Shown in pieces: positions 11,592 through 23,444 of a stretch of DNA of 64,000 bases. The stretch comes from Liriodendron chinense (lineage: Eukaryota; Streptophyta; Magnoliopsida; Magnoliales; Magnoliaceae). A model generated the notes under the pieces. It was given only the letters and a program-made list of their open reading frames with translations. It searched no databases and had not been told where the DNA came from. The position numbers and the translations under genes are program-made. How positions within the stretch are numbered: position 1 is the stretch's first letter; every line of letters starts with the position of its first letter. Location: the NCBI GenBank assembly GCA_003013855.2, contig PVNU02000949.1:496001-560000 (forward strand), read 5' to 3'.

Positions 11592-12180
11592 AGACCGATC
11601 TAAGACTAAGGTCCTGTTTGTTAAATTTGAAGTCTGAAATCAAAATCCGAATCTGAAGTCTGAATCCGAAGACAGAAGACTAGTATTTAATCTAGAATAA
11701 CCTGATTGTTAACTAAGGTTTTAAATGTTTAAAATATGTTTTCTGTAATGCTATCTACCTTAGATTTGAATCTGCTTCGATTTTGGGACATTGTTGTTAA
11801 AGAAGCCGCCAAACGAAATGGATGGCATGGATTTAAGTAAAATACATCAAGGTGGGCCCACAATCAGGGATCTGCCCACCCCGGTGGATCCGGATCATAG
11901 CTTTCTATTGTAGGGAAGTCGATTACGAGGGACGCGGATTAGCTACTGAACTTGACAGTATCGAGTATCTACTGAAGTGATGTAACCAAGTTATGTGGGC
12001 CCCACCATGATATATGTCTTGTATCCACACTGTCCATCCACTTAGAGAGATCATTTTAGGACATTAGAAAAATAATGAGACATATCCAAAGTTCAAGCGG
12101 ACCCCACAACAAAAAATAGTGGGGATTGAACGCCTACCACTAACAACTTCTTTGGGCCAGAGAAGTTTTCAATTAAGCCT
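11592..12180. repeat. Foldback halves of two subfamilies
   Basis: 11,740-11,880 is a right half ('ccttagatttgaatctgct', 'atggatggcatgg', 'caaggtgggcccac'). 11,938-12,175 is a left half whose end, GCGGATTAGCTACTGA, matches the reverse complement of the right end at 20,538-21,042, so it belongs to that second subfamily. The 100 bp between 11,600 and 11,740 is unassigned. Confidence 0.6.
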
Positions 12181-13260
12181 TGAGAGCAACTAGTATTATG
12201 GCTACGTCCTATGGGGGGATTAAGACCTTTTGAAATTCTTTTCGCCTACTTAATAGTTTTAACAAATTAAACTAAGTAAGCAAGAACACTTCGGCTTCCA
12301 AGCCTAAGTGGGTCCAATCACACGGCTAGTATATTGTAAGCAATAAGCAACCTAGTCTGAGCATGGATAGATGCTCAAATGATTAAAAAAATCAAGCTCC
12401 TAATCTATGCAACCTAAGTAAACTATAGAGGATGGATCAAGTATGCTCAAGTTTACACAACTAAATGAAAGTACATCTTGTGTGTAGATGTGCCTATTTA
12501 GTGCCTATTATATATTCTAATTAAGCATTCATAATTAAGTAATTAAACACAATGCATAATAAGAAATGTGCTCAAATACAATCACAAACACAGGCATGTA
12601 TAGTGGTTCGATTACTTGTCTACTCCACTCCCGGTTCAAGTACTTAACCCCTTTGAGCACATGTACATTCACTAGGGAGTTTAAATATAGTTCCTCCCAA
12701 CCAAGGTATTTTAAATCGTCTCTACCCAACCGAGGCGTTTACAGGTTCCTCCCAACCTATGAGACCTACTCAAGGTCACCTTAAGTCCTACTCAAGGACA
12801 ACGCACGTTCACTTCCGTGTCGGAGGCTCCCCCTTGGAGACTTTGTTTAGACTTGGCAAAAGAGCAAAGGAGCACCAAACAGCCCTTAGACTTTAGGTCG
12901 ATAAATGCGCCAAGGAACGGCCAACGTCCCTAGAGTTTTAGGCTCAACTAATAAGCCAAGGATCGACAAATGACCCTAACTCGAGTTTGACAAACAAACT
13001 CTACACTCAACTCCCACAAGGAATTGAGTGGAAGGACTCTTTACAATGACAACCTTACTTGTCGGATGAGCCTCTTGTTTAGCGCCGGTTCGGGTTACTT
13101 GATCTCCACTCTCCCGTGCTTCAATCAGTTTCCCTTGCTCCCCCGATCGTGTTGCCGCTACATCACCAATGTCCCAGCTATACTTGATCAACCATCTTAC
13201 AAATGATGCCTTTGAAATGCCCAAGGTAATAGAAGGGTAGGTTTGAAATCTCTACAACTT
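12181..13260. other. Probable degenerate copia LTR fragment
   Basis: Around 12,595-12,850 the sequence has 'tatagtggttcgattactt', 'gtctactccactccc' and repeated 'cctcccaacc' phrases, familiar from LTRs of Tork/Angela-type copia elements in plants. No TG/CA ends, purine tract or coding sequence can be placed. 12,860-13,260 holds no recognisable feature. Confidence 0.35.
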
Positions 13261-13289
13261 ATGGGAATGGGTTATATTTGTGTTTTCCC

Positions 13290-14345
13290 TTGCCTGTGTT
13301 AACTTATAAATAGGTTGGATCTTGAATAAGCATCATGGTGGGCCATAGGAAGGTTTCAACTGTGAGCCTACCTTGATATCTATATTGTATATCCATGCCA
13401 TCCATCCTTTTTTTTTTTCCATCTCATTTTAGGTCATGATCTCATAGTTGAGGCAGCTCCAGTTTTCAGGAAATACAACTGTGATTAAATACCCACAATT
13501 GATAAAAACATCCTAGGTCCCGCTGTAATATTTATTTGCCATCTCACCTGTTCGTGAATCACACAGACCTGAACGAAGGGAAAGCAAAAATATCATGATC
13601 CTAAAATTCAATAGCTCCCAATAATTTTTTAATGTTGTGCATTCAATCAAAACTATTTCATCTGAGGTGGTCCACTTTTTTTTTTTTTTTTTTCAAGAAA
13701 GAGAAAACTTTATTCACAAGAAGATGGAAGGATACACATTTGGACTTCCAAAGGCCTCAAAACAAGCAGAGGAACGCCTATGGTATAACTCTACCCACAC
13801 TAGAAAGCCAAGGCCCACCTTTAAGAGTCACTCATACCATAAGCTGAGATGAAAATATTACCAAGGCCCACCTTACAAGAAAGATGAGACCCCAAATATC
13901 TTGAGGCAGCTCAGGAAATTGGAGGAAGATTCTCTTGCTTTGCATGTCACTCCCTAACCGGGCTAACCCATCTGCCACCGGATTAGCTTCTCTAACAATA
14001 TGAGAAAGCTTAATTAGGTCCACTTCAGCTTAATCTGGTATGGTCTACTTGGGATTTGGATCTGCTTCATTATTCAAATAGTGCCTTAAAATATAAATGG
14101 ATGGCATAGATAAAATACATACGTCGTTGTGGAGCTGACAGATCTTTTCGAGCGACCAAAGAAAATTTTCGCAACACCCACAAGTTAGCTACGGTTGCTG
14201 CACTAGGTGTAGAAATGACCCCACCATAATGTATATGTTGTAACCACTCTGTCCATCCATTTGGCGAGATCATTTTAGGGCATCACACAAAAAATAAGTC
14301 AGATCCAAAGCTAAAGTATGGACCCAGCACAGAAAATATTGTGGA
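13290..14345. mobile_element. Foldback copies interrupted by a LINE insertion
   Basis: 13,320-13,670 holds the left part of a hairpin element ('catggtgggccatagga', 'atatccatgccatccatcc'). The right part resumes at 14,017 ('gtatggtctacttgggatt', 'atggatggcatag', 'gtcgttgtggagct') to about 14,135. 14,205-14,345 is a second left half ('gaccccaccataatgtata', 'tctgtccatccatttggcg'). The LINE remnant 13,678-14,016 sits between the two parts of the first copy. Confidence 0.65.
13678..14016 (-). mobile_element. 5'-truncated LINE with poly(A) tail and target duplication
   Basis: Read on the minus strand, the fragment encodes HIVREANPVADGLARLGSD, matching the end of the RNase H domain found in plant L1-type LINEs. 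It ends in a T run on the plus strand (to 13,693), which is the poly(A) tail. The flanks are GGTCCACTT at 13,669-13,677 and again at 14,017-14,025, a perfect 9-bp target duplication. The insert is about 340 bp, a severely 5'-truncated copy typical of target-primed reverse transcription. Confidence 0.8.
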
Positions 14346-14870
14346 TGGAGTAGCAATCATTAAAAAATTTGCAGCTGCTTCGACTGTTACACAACCTTCT
14401 GGACTCGCTTGGACTCCTCCCCCAACCGCAATCTCATCCACCAAGCCATCGACGCCTTCGAAGAATCCCACCTCCCACCTCCCCAAAACCCCCAAGAAAA
14501 GAGACCGTCGCGTTTCGGCCGATAAATCCAAGAAAAACTCCGCTACGGCCGCCAAACGCGATATATCGCAAGTGTAGGTCGTGAAACTTCACCAGGCTTC
14601 CACGTCGGATGATGGGCCAGAGATGGCCGCGAGAGTTTCGGGTAGTGTATCGGGGCAAGAATCCGATATATCGGGAGCAGGTGTCGTTTCGGACGTGTCG
14701 GAGGTTGGAGTGATTTTTACGCAACTAACTGAAGGAAGCAACCAGCAAGGTTTGGTGAGGAACGTATGGCCGGACGAATGTATGGGCAGGAGGTGCATTT
14801 TTAGGGTTTCAATTAGCAAGATGTCCTTGATTATGAAGTTAAGAATCATAGAACCCAAGTAGTATGTGTT
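14346..14870 (+). other. Unrecognised GC-rich block, possible gene fragment
   Basis: The base composition changes sharply to GC-rich, with many CpGs, unlike the surrounding AT-rich repeats. Plus-strand open frames run 14,341-14,577 (Pro/Ser/Lys rich: TPSKNPTSHLPKTPKKRDRR) and 14,581-14,862 (Ser/Gly/Val rich). Another frame across the start reads RNLIHQAIDAFEESH. None is a family I recognise. It could be a captured exon or a remnant gene start with frameshifts, and I cannot decide the frame. Confidence 0.3.
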
Positions 14871-15330
14871 GAAATCCAGTCCGTCCAACATTTAAAACTC
14901 ACCATGATTATCAGATGAGCCAAAAATCTGCCTGATCAAATTGGCCGAATGGGCTACCAATGATTTTGATATTTTTGGGTAGTGTATATTGGAACCCACC
15001 CTCACTGTTAGTCACACCCCAGTGTTAGCCACCCCCACTTGGAAAAGGTTCGACTTGAGACCTCATATATATTAAATATACATAATAATACTATTAAAAC
15101 TAGTCATACCCAACCTAGTCCAAATTCGACTTCATGGATCCAATCTGAAACCGGCTAGACCTAATTTTGAACCAGCTCCATGAGGTGGGACCCAAACCCA
15201 ATCTGATTTGTAATGGGTCCAGAAGATGGGACCCCAGACCCATTAAAATGGGATTGGTTTCACTAGGGGAATGTGAAGTCATTTGATCTTACGGCTGCTT
15301 ATGAACCTTGATATGTAGGCATTCAATATC
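14871..15330. repeat. F-box 3' flank repeat, unit 2 (15,080-15,330) and gap
   Basis: 15,080-15,330 is the second copy of the flank described at 7,130: 'ttcatggatccaatctgaa', 'aaccagctccatgaggtgg', 'gggattggtttcactaggg'. 14,871-15,080 shows no feature that I recognise. Confidence 0.75.
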
Positions 15331-15553
15331 AACGCGTCTTGAACTAAAAATTATATAAGCTCAATTCCAATTATCTCTATTAAATACTAGTTATTACATG
15401 TGGCATAAAAATAGAGCTAAAAGACAATAACAATAGAAAACTTCCAGGTGATTGTGAATGATTTTGTATCCTACAATCATTGCTTATTTTAAAAAATATA
15501 TGAAAAAGATCAAAGAAAGCCAAATCCACAAAAGGGTTCCAGTTGGTTTGTTT

Positions 15554-18500
15554 CTACAAGAACTTTAACTGTGCATGAAGAGAAGCTTTGGGGAGTTGTT
15601 CCAATTTCTGACGAATTTCCAATAATACCTCTGCTGCTTTATCATGCACTATACCAGACATAGAGAACTGAATAGTCATTTTCTCTAACACCATTGCATT
15701 CTTGAGAAAATATTTCACTACCTTCATTTCAGTTTCCCACTTCTTGAGAATATATTCAACCGGTTTACCACTCTCCAACACACAATCTATAACAATGTGG
15801 CTATTTATGTTGATAGTCTTGAGACGATGCACCAAACAATGGAAAGATGATTCTTGTGATTTCCAATATTCCTTTTCGTAGAAAGAGTCACTTGTAAAAA
15901 AAAATTTGTCCTGAAAATCAAAAGCATTAAGTTGCTAGACTTAGCAATTTTCTGTTAAAGGGTTAACAAAATAAACAAAAAATATAATAAAAAGAAAATA
16001 AAATATAGGGTTGTGTTTGGATGAACAAGTGAATTGAACTACCAAAATTCAACTCAATCAAGAAAAGTAACAAAGTCAATGACATTTCCCAATATTCGTA
16101 GCAAGTAAACCTCATAACTATATTTGTTAAAGAAGTCCAACTCAAAAGCCCAAACCTTGAACATGAATGTTAAAGCAAATCACATTTTAAAGGCCAAACC
16201 ACTAGCTCAATAGTGCATCCAAGCACATCATAATGAGCTCAATAGTTGCCGCAAATAAAATTGAGATGTTATAAGATTCTAAGCCAATGAGTAGAATTGT
16301 TTGATGGGTTATGTAGATTCGAAAAATCAGAGGACTCTGCATTTTTTTTTTTTTTTAGCCACACGGAAAACTCACATACTATTGTTGTGCAATAGAAACT
16401 ATTAGCATAGTGATAAAAAGCACACACACTTCGCTTCGTTGTTCTACAGACACTATGAATCTAATTAAAAACCACAACAGACACCATGATGATCATTTCC
16501 CCTTTCAATAGCTTTTCTTCACACGTCAACAATCTTTTCTCAAGTGATTCTAAAGAGCCCATCAACTCAATCAAGGATAAGGTTGAAAGGTCCTTAGATT
16601 TTTCTATTGCGATAATGGCAACATCATATTTTATAGGAAGGCTTATCAAAAGCTTTTGAACCATCTTTTCATCAGAAATAGAATCTCCATACATTCTAAT
16701 CTGATTCACCACTTCAATCACTCGAGAAAAATAATTTTTCATCTTTTCTAAGTCTTTCATTTTCAAATTTTCATACTTCCTCCATAAAATTCGTAAATTG
16801 ATGGCAATCACTTTAGACGTACCTTTAAACTCATGTTGTAAAGTGTCATAAGCTTGTTTTGCAATTTGAGATGGAATGATTCTAGAGAAGATAGAATCAG
16901 AGACACTTTTCTGGATGAAGAAGAGGGCCTTCACATATTTCTTCTTATTCTCCTTCAGTTGTTTTTGTTGTGTGGCTAAAAGAGATGTGATATTGGTTGA
17001 AGTTGGATAACTGGTTTCGAAAATCTTCCATTGCCCTTGAGATTGTAACAAGGTCTTCATTTTGATGCTCCAATGATCCAAGTTCTCCCCTCAAAATATG
17101 AGAATTACGGGATGAATCGTTGCACCATTTGTTGCCATCGATTCTACTTAGAAGTTTCTAACACCCAGTCAAGACCCAAAACTTGGCTCTGATACCACTT
17201 TGTAAGCTATTGTAGCCTTTGATAGAGAAAAGATAACTTAGAAGGGAATAAGAAAATGTTGATTTTTGTTGTATTGCTTCTTCATACTAGAAAATGAATT
17301 ACAAACCCATATTTATAGACTTGTAGATACATTTAACTAATAAAAGCTACTTAATAGGTTCTAAATAACCAAGGGACATGTACCTTTTCAACTAAGAGAC
17401 ATGCACCTTTTCACAAAAATTCTAAGCATGAATACATGCATGTATTGGAATAAATACATCTATTTCAAAAGGTACATGTATTGGAATAAATACATGTATC
17501 TCATTAAGTACATATAGATGTATTGGAGCACATACATGCATCTCAACTTAAAGTATATGTACATCTTTTGGAGCACATTCATGTATCTGAAAGTGCATTA
17601 ATCCAATTGTATCGGTTGTGAGGCCCTCTTTCATGTGAATAATATTTTCCTTTTGAGTTAAAAAATAAAAAATAAAATAAAATAAAATTGAGACGCTATA
17701 AGATTCTAAGCCAATGAGTAGACTTATTTGATGGGTTATGTAGATTCGAAAAATCAGAGGACTGCATTTTTTTTTTCTATTTTTTTTAGCCACACAGAAA
17801 ACTCACATACTGTTGTTGTGCAATAGAAACTATTAGCATAGTAATAAAAAGCACACGCACTTCGCTTCGCCGTTCCACAGACACGATGAATCTAATGAAA
17901 AACCACAACAGATACGAAAGCTACAAATTAAGCGCCACTACTTCAATGTTCATAGCGTCTTAGCGGAAAGAGAAACCAGATAGTGAAAAACCTACAGATC
18001 GTCCCTCACTCTCAGAAACCTTCCGGTTCAAATGAGATCGTCCTTACTATCAAAGGCATCCAGGGTTGAATGAGCCTGGGAAAAAAGCGCATAACTCAAC
18101 ACCTGCCACGAGGCCCGCCACCTGACCTCGGACCAGGATAGTGAGCAAATTGCAGCCAAAAAATGGCTGAGTCTCGGTCATGCGTATCGAATTTATAACC
18201 TTGTAAGGCATCCAATGCAATGGGTGCATGACTGGGAGGACTCTGCATTTAATTCCAAAGGCTTTAGAGAGAAGTTTTATCTTCTCTCTCTCTGTTTCTT
18301 TATCTATTGTGGAGCTAAAGTCAAGCACTACCAACTGTGGTAGACTGAATGAAGATAACCTCATTTCAACACTGAGGCCTAGGTATCGACTCCCAATGGT
18401 GGGGGTGGCTAACATTGCAGGGTGACTAACAGTGTGGGTGTGTGTACTAACAGTGAGATGTGTGTACCAAAAAAAAAAAGCACTACCAACTGTGAATTTT

Positions 18501-20406
18501 AATGCACCAAAAACATCCATAAAAAAATTCTAGCTGTTGAACCTCTGGACATTGCTGGACCCTTGTAGGTCCTTTGTGGGTGTGTGTACTAACAGTGGGA
18601 TGTCCGCACTTTAAAAAGGAAAAAAGCACTACCAACAGTGATTCCTAATGCACCGAAAACATCCATAATAAAATTCTATATGTTGGATCTCTGGACGTTT
18701 CTGGACCCTTGTAGGTCATTTCATATGCAAACTTTTTATGGCAATTGAAGGGTCATGAACTTTCTTTCGAAGTTCTAAGTGGGCCATCCCAGTTGGGTGA
18801 ATCATATAAACGGTTTAGATAGCTGACCCTAGCTCAACTTTTGCGAGGTAAAAACTCTGAGAAATTGTGCATGTTCTTGAGAACTGTGTAATACCTCAAT
18901 TACATGCATCACAGTTTGGTGGTACTTACTAATTCAAAGCCTGTACATATATTTATAATGAGAGTCTCGAGTTGAGGTGACCTCCTCAGGAGACTAGCTA
19001 TCCCATGAAGGTGCCATCTTACACGGTTTGTCGCTATTGTCAGATGCTTGAGCTTGCGAAAGTAGAGAGGGAAATTTCGTAACTCCCATGTCAATGCCGC
19101 CACCTCAAAACAAAAGGAAAACGAAACAATAAATTTTTATTTAGAACATTCTAATGAATAATGAATGAGATTATAAAAAAAAAAATGAACAGGGAATTAA
19201 AATATGGAAATGGGAACATTTGAAAAAGGCAGAATGCACATTGAGCATTGCTGGTGACACATATTAGCAATGGGAATATTTCGTATATATACTAACAGAA
19301 CTGATGACAATGGCATTTTGTGAACAGGCTAGAAATTCAATAATTCACAAAATAACTAATTTTTGTTGAGATGTTGTAATTTTACTAGGCTAGGCAATTG
19401 ACACTTGACAAAAAAAAGAAAAAAAAAAAAAAAGAAAAAAAAAAAAGAAGCCTCAAATGGATACCTGAAAAAACAAACAGCTAAGAGAAAAAACTTCTGT
19501 GTCAGAAAGATCTTTGAAAATCTGAAACAAAATGTTATCAGGATCTCCAAGGCTCCAGCTTTGCAGCGAACAATGACTACTTGTAATATGAAGGGAGACT
19601 TCTTTAACAGATGATGAGATTTTGAAAATGTAATCATCTTCTAATATAAACACATCAACCTTTAAGGAAAGAAGGTTCATGGCATGAATTTCTAACCCAC
19701 GGATGTTGTCGCAAAGGCATATGCTCAAGTGATGAAGCTGAAGACATGAAGAGGGAATACAAAGAATATGGCGTAGACCGTAGCATGAATCCATGCTCAA
19801 ATTTTCAAGCAGCGGACACGCGGCTAGAAGCTCATGAAACGGGCCATCTTCCAATTCAATAGAGTGTAGAGACAAGTTCTTCAGAAAACTGAAACTCTTC
19901 AAACGGTGCAGTTCCAAGTTGCACCTTTCCAACTTCAAAGATGTGAATGACTTGTGTTCATAGAATGAATCCGGTAGGTTGTATGGATCCTGATAATACC
20001 CAGGGACAAAGTAGAGATCGAGTTCTTGAACTTTCCTTGTTATTGCAAAATCAATCCATGAATCAATAGGGGATCCAAACATCTTTTTGCATATCAAGAG
20101 GCATCGAAATTTCCGAATATTTGAGTCCTGATGATAACGCAGTACTTGGTTGACAAAGTTGATGTATTTAAGTATTTTTTTACGGGAAGGGCGGCTGTTG
20201 AAATCGAGATCGAGATCGAGATCAAGAGGATGGGCAATCAAGCTTCTCCATCTTCTTGCTAAGGTGCGCATCTTTGCTGCGGATTTCATTGGCAAGAAAG
20301 ATAGGATGTAGAGAAGTAGGGATTCTGGTAGATCACTAAGACGATCTTCTTCTTCTTCGTGCCTTTTCATCATCCCAATGTTCGGTTGTGAATTGTTGAT
20401 TTCCAT
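15554..20406 (-). CDS. F-box/LRR/FBD protein, copy 2 (apparently intact)
   Basis: Likely an SCF E3-ligase substrate adaptor. Three exons join in phase 0: exon 1 20,406-19,465 (942 nt, donor GTATCC), exon 2 19,103-18,930 (174 nt, acceptor TTTTGAG, donor GTAAGT) and exon 3 15,910-15,554 (357 nt, acceptor TTTTCAG), giving 490 residues. Residues about 20-60 are the F-box (EEEEDRLSDLPESLLLYILSFL, then RRWRSL). The middle carries leucine-rich repeats (YEHKSFTSLKLERCNLELHRLKSFSFLKNLSL). The last exon is an FBD domain (ILKKWETEMKVVKYFLKNAMVLEKMTIQ). The length is normal for plant F-box/FBD/LRR proteins. Intron 2 is 3.0 kb because of a truncated copia insertion. The two flanking paralogues are both broken, so this is the only member here able to make a full product. 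Its substrate cannot be read from sequence. Confidence 0.88.
16257..16492. repeat. Direct repeat, left copy, flanking a copia fragment
   Basis: This segment of about 235 bp ('attgagatgttataagattc ... aaaccacaacaga') recurs at 17,684-17,912 with only small differences, offset 1,427 bp. Both copies lie in intron 2 of F-box copy 2, on either side of a truncated copia element. It is far too long for an ordinary integration target duplication. Confidence 0.85.
16493..17683 (-). mobile_element. Truncated Ty1/copia: 5' LTR, PBS and partial gag
   Basis: Minus strand. Positions 17,185-17,197 are the reverse complement of TGGTATCAGAGCC, the initiator-tRNA primer site of copia elements. The LTR lies to its right, from TGTAAG at 17,201; its outer end is not clear. 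It contains about four diverged 'tacatgtattggaataaat' repeats at 17,430-17,590. A gag open frame runs 17,081-16,493 (DHWSIKMKTLLQSQGQW, QAYDTLQHEF, MVQKLLISLP; UBN2-type gag) and is cut where the direct repeat starts. No pol or 3' LTR remains. It lies antisense-neutral within a gene intron, in the same strand as the F-box gene. Confidence 0.75.
17684..17912. repeat. Direct repeat, right copy
   Basis: Partner of 16,257-16,492. The two differ mainly in T-tract length ('gcattttttttttctattttt' region) and a few substitutions such as CGCTTCGTTG versus CGCTTCGCCG. Confidence 0.85.
18320..18722. repeat. Degenerate tandem repeat in intron 2 of F-box copy 2
   Basis: 'agcactaccaac' recurs at 18,478 and 18,625, followed each time by 'catccataa', 'ctctggac' and 'ggacccttgtaggtc'. 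The unit is about 147 bp. A partial earlier copy starts near 18,325. The long open frame on the minus strand here (18,050-18,520) is not supported as a gene. Confidence 0.6.
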
Positions 20407-21042
20407 GGTTGAAAGTCAGGGAGAGATAGAGAGATTAGGGTTTAGGGTTCAGGGTTTAGAGTTTAGGGTTGTGCCTGTAAGCACCCCGCAAGAGACGCGT
20501 CTGCAGTTTTCTTTCATGGATGCTTTCCTTTAATCTCGCTACTGAAGTGACGTCACCAACTTCTGTAGGACCCACCATGATGTATGTGTTGTACCACACC
20601 GCCCATCCATTTGGAGAGATTATTTTAAGGCACGAGCTGAAGAATGAGGCATCCAAAGCTCAAGTGGACCCCACCAAAGAAGAAAGTGGGGAAGTGACCC
20701 CGACCGTTAAAGCCTTCCTGGCCATGTTTGTTAGAGATCCAACCTTTTCGCAAGTTCACACAGACATGGACGAAGGTAAAACACAAATATCAGCTTGATA
20801 GTAATTAAACTTCTGTGCCCCAAGAAGCCTTTAATGGGCAAGAGATCAGTCCCCACTGTTTTATTTGGTGAGGTCCATTTGAGCTTTGTATCTGCCTCAT
20901 TCTTCAGCACATGCCCTAAAATGATCTCTCCAAATGGATGGACGGTGTGGATACAACGTATACACCATGGTGGGGCCTACCTAAGTTGGTGACGTCACTT
21001 CAATAGGGATATAGCTACTCAACCTCTCGGTAGCTAATCCGC
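20407..21042. mobile_element. Foldback element, second subfamily
   Basis: The left arm is 'gctactgaagtgacgtcac' (from about 20,538), then 'tgtaggacccaccatgatg' and 'gcccatccatttggagaga'. The right arm, reverse-complemented, starts GCGGATTAGCTACCGAGAGG (21,042) and continues 'attgaagtgacgtcaccaa' and 'tccatttggagagatca'. The outer 30 bp of the left arm is lost. It differs from the first subfamily in its ends and in 'ggagagatca' replacing 'ttccagctca'. 20,407-20,537 is F-box copy 2 leader and unassigned sequence with 'tagggtttagggtt' phrases. Confidence 0.75.
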
Positions 21043-21097
21043 GTCCGTCCTTAATAGGGTTGCGGATTGTCGTAGTGCAGCAAACAGCGCCCGATTC

Positions 21098-22150
21098 GGA
21101 TTGTGATGGAAAATCTGTTGCCCTACCATGATACGTGTGTTTTTTGTAGCTGTGCCCAACCTGAATGTTGAGCCTTTGCTCTAAAAATAAATAAATAAAA
21201 AATGATATGTGAATGTGTTTTTTTGGTCCATCCATTTTTCTAGCTCATTTCAGGTCACGATATATCTCATAATTGAGTTAGGTCCAAATTTTAGGTGGAC
21301 CACACTGTAGAACATTGGTGATCGAACGTTCACCATTAAAAGCTTCCTAGGCCCACTATAATGATTATTTGCCATCCAATCTGTTGATTAGGTCACACGG
21401 ACCTGCATGAAGGGAAAATGCAAATATCAGCTTCATCCGGAACTTTTGTAATGGTGGGCATTCAATCACCACCTTTTCTGTGGTGTGGTCCACCGGAGAT
21501 TTGGATCTGCCTTGTTTTTTGGATCATTTCCTAAGATGAGCCAGTAAAGTGGATGGATAGCATGGATAAAACACATACACAATGGTGAGGTCTACAGAGC
21601 TTTTCTAGGGCAGCACTGGAATTGCATAGTCCTATGTGACCTTATGAACAGGTTGGATGACAAGTAAACATGACTGTGGGCTCTAAGAAAGTTTCAACTA
21701 TCAACGTCATTAGCCCATTGTCTCGTTTGGTACTGTGGCCCACTTGAGCTTTGGATATGATTCAAGTTTGGGATCATGCCATAAAATAAGCTAGAAAAAA
21801 CGGATGGACGGTGTGGATAAGATGCATACATCATAGTTGCCACCACAGAATCCTGCCACCAGGGATGTGGTGGCAGCAAGGTCACCACGCAATGCAGTGG
21901 CCAGAGGTAGAGAGAGTTTCCCGTTTCTGAAGAGGGGGAGAGAGGTTTCCGTTTGGGACTCGGATTCGGTAGTGACCCCTTCCATGTTAAGCGTGGGTCT
22001 TGAAAAGATCTGCTGGCCTCATAAGAATGTATGCATTTTATCCACGCCCATCCGTCTATTTTGCAAGCTCATTTTAGGGCATTATCCCAAAACTGAGGTA
22101 GATCCAAATCTCAGGTAGACCACACTAGATGAAATAGTTGTGATTGAATG
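21098..22150. repeat. Segmental duplication, copy A (foldback-rich)
   Basis: This block of about 1.05 kb aligns end to end with 23,445-24,452. Shared order: 'gattgtgatggaaa', 'gtggaccacactgtagaa', 'gatgagccagtaaa', 'ggaattgcatagt', 'aacatgactgtgggctcta', 'gaaaagatctgctggcc', 'gtagaccacactagatga'. The block contains foldback arms plus unique spacer, so it is a duplication and not two independent insertions. Confidence 0.85.
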
Positions 22151-23444
22151 CACACCTTTAAAAAATTATTGGGGTCATTGAAGTTTTGGATTATGATGAT
22201 ATTTCTGTTTTTCCTTTATTGAGGTCTGTGTGACTTTACGAACTGGTTAGATGGCAAATAAACATTACAGCGGGCTTAAGAAGTTTTTAATGGTGGGTGT
22301 TTAACACCCGTTTTCTGTCGATTGATTTACCTGAAAACTGAATCGGCCTCAGTTATGGGATCATAACCTATAATGAGATGCAAAGAAGGATGGATGACCT
22401 AGATATACAATATAGACACCAAGGTGGGCCCACCTTCACGGCCTCGCCGAAGCAGTTGTTTCCGGACGTCACTGTGTTCACCTGAAACCCCGTTCTTGGG
22501 TAAGAAGCTAGGCGGGGCCCACCGTGATGTTTGCGTGAAATTCATCATGTCCATCCATTTTCCAGCCCATTTTTAGCACATGAGCCCAAAATGAGGCAGA
22601 TCCAAAACACAAGTTAGCCACCCAACATGAAGCGGTGGAATTGAAAAGCTAGGTGCGTGTATGAAAAATGAAATCCATCATGTCCATCCATTTTTCCAGC
22701 CCATTTTAGGACATGAGTCCACAATGAGGCAGATCCAAAACAAAAGTTAGACCACCTGACATGAAACGGTGGGGATTGAATTCCAACACTAAAACATTAG
22801 CGGGCCATGGAGATTTTGGATAATGTCTTTCGTGTTTTCGTTCCATCCCCAGTGTCAATGACTTTTCCAGTTCAAGGATACTGACAGTTTGTATTTTTCT
22901 GCTTACCTTTCTGCCTAAAAGTTGAAGAGCATGCTCATGTATAGAAAAGTCAGGGCTTTTTTCTAAGGTCGATCGTAATTAATGTGAATTAGGAGTAAAA
23001 TGGTAAGTGCATGTTAGATAGGAAGGAGCTTCACCTCCAAAGTCAGATCGATTTCAACACAGTAACACATTATTCCTGGCGAAAACTCTATGTGCCATAC
23101 CATGATGTATGTGTTATACTTATGTTGTCCATTCATTACTTGATATCATTTTAGGACTTGGCCCAAAAATGAGGTAGATCTAAAGCTTAAGTAGACCATA
23201 CGAACCATAGAAATAATGGCTATAAATTTTTCGGTAAAAACAGTCTATTGAAAATAAAAAGGTGGCATGATGGTGGTGAAAAGAGAATTAATTGGCGGTT
23301 TACATTGTTTGATTGGAGATAACACAGTTAGCGATGTTATTGTTGTCAATGTCGTGAAGGACTCTATTATAGTTTAGCATATATGGTTAGGTCACATGAG
23401 CAAAAAAAGTGACTAAATGTATTTTTTGATCGAAATTTACTTCC
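22151..23444. repeat. Foldback remainder and partial copies between duplicated blocks
   Basis: 22,150-22,440 completes a hairpin right arm ('aatggtgggtgtttaacac', 'ccaaggtgggcccacc'). 22,510-22,620 and 22,680-22,800 are two adjacent left-arm fragments, nearly identical to each other ('catgtccatccattttt', 'cagcccatttt', 'gaggcagatccaaaac'). 23,085-23,215 is another left-arm fragment. 22,820-23,085 and 23,220-23,440 have no recognisable feature. Confidence 0.55.

Noticed and set aside
18050..18520. 156-residue minus-strand open frame in intron 2 of F-box copy 2
   Set aside because: It overlaps a degenerate tandem repeat, has no domain, and lies inside a well-defined intron.
20440..20470. 'tagggtttagggttcagggt' as an interstitial telomere tract
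   Set aside because: Only about three degenerate units; too short to support a telomeric origin.
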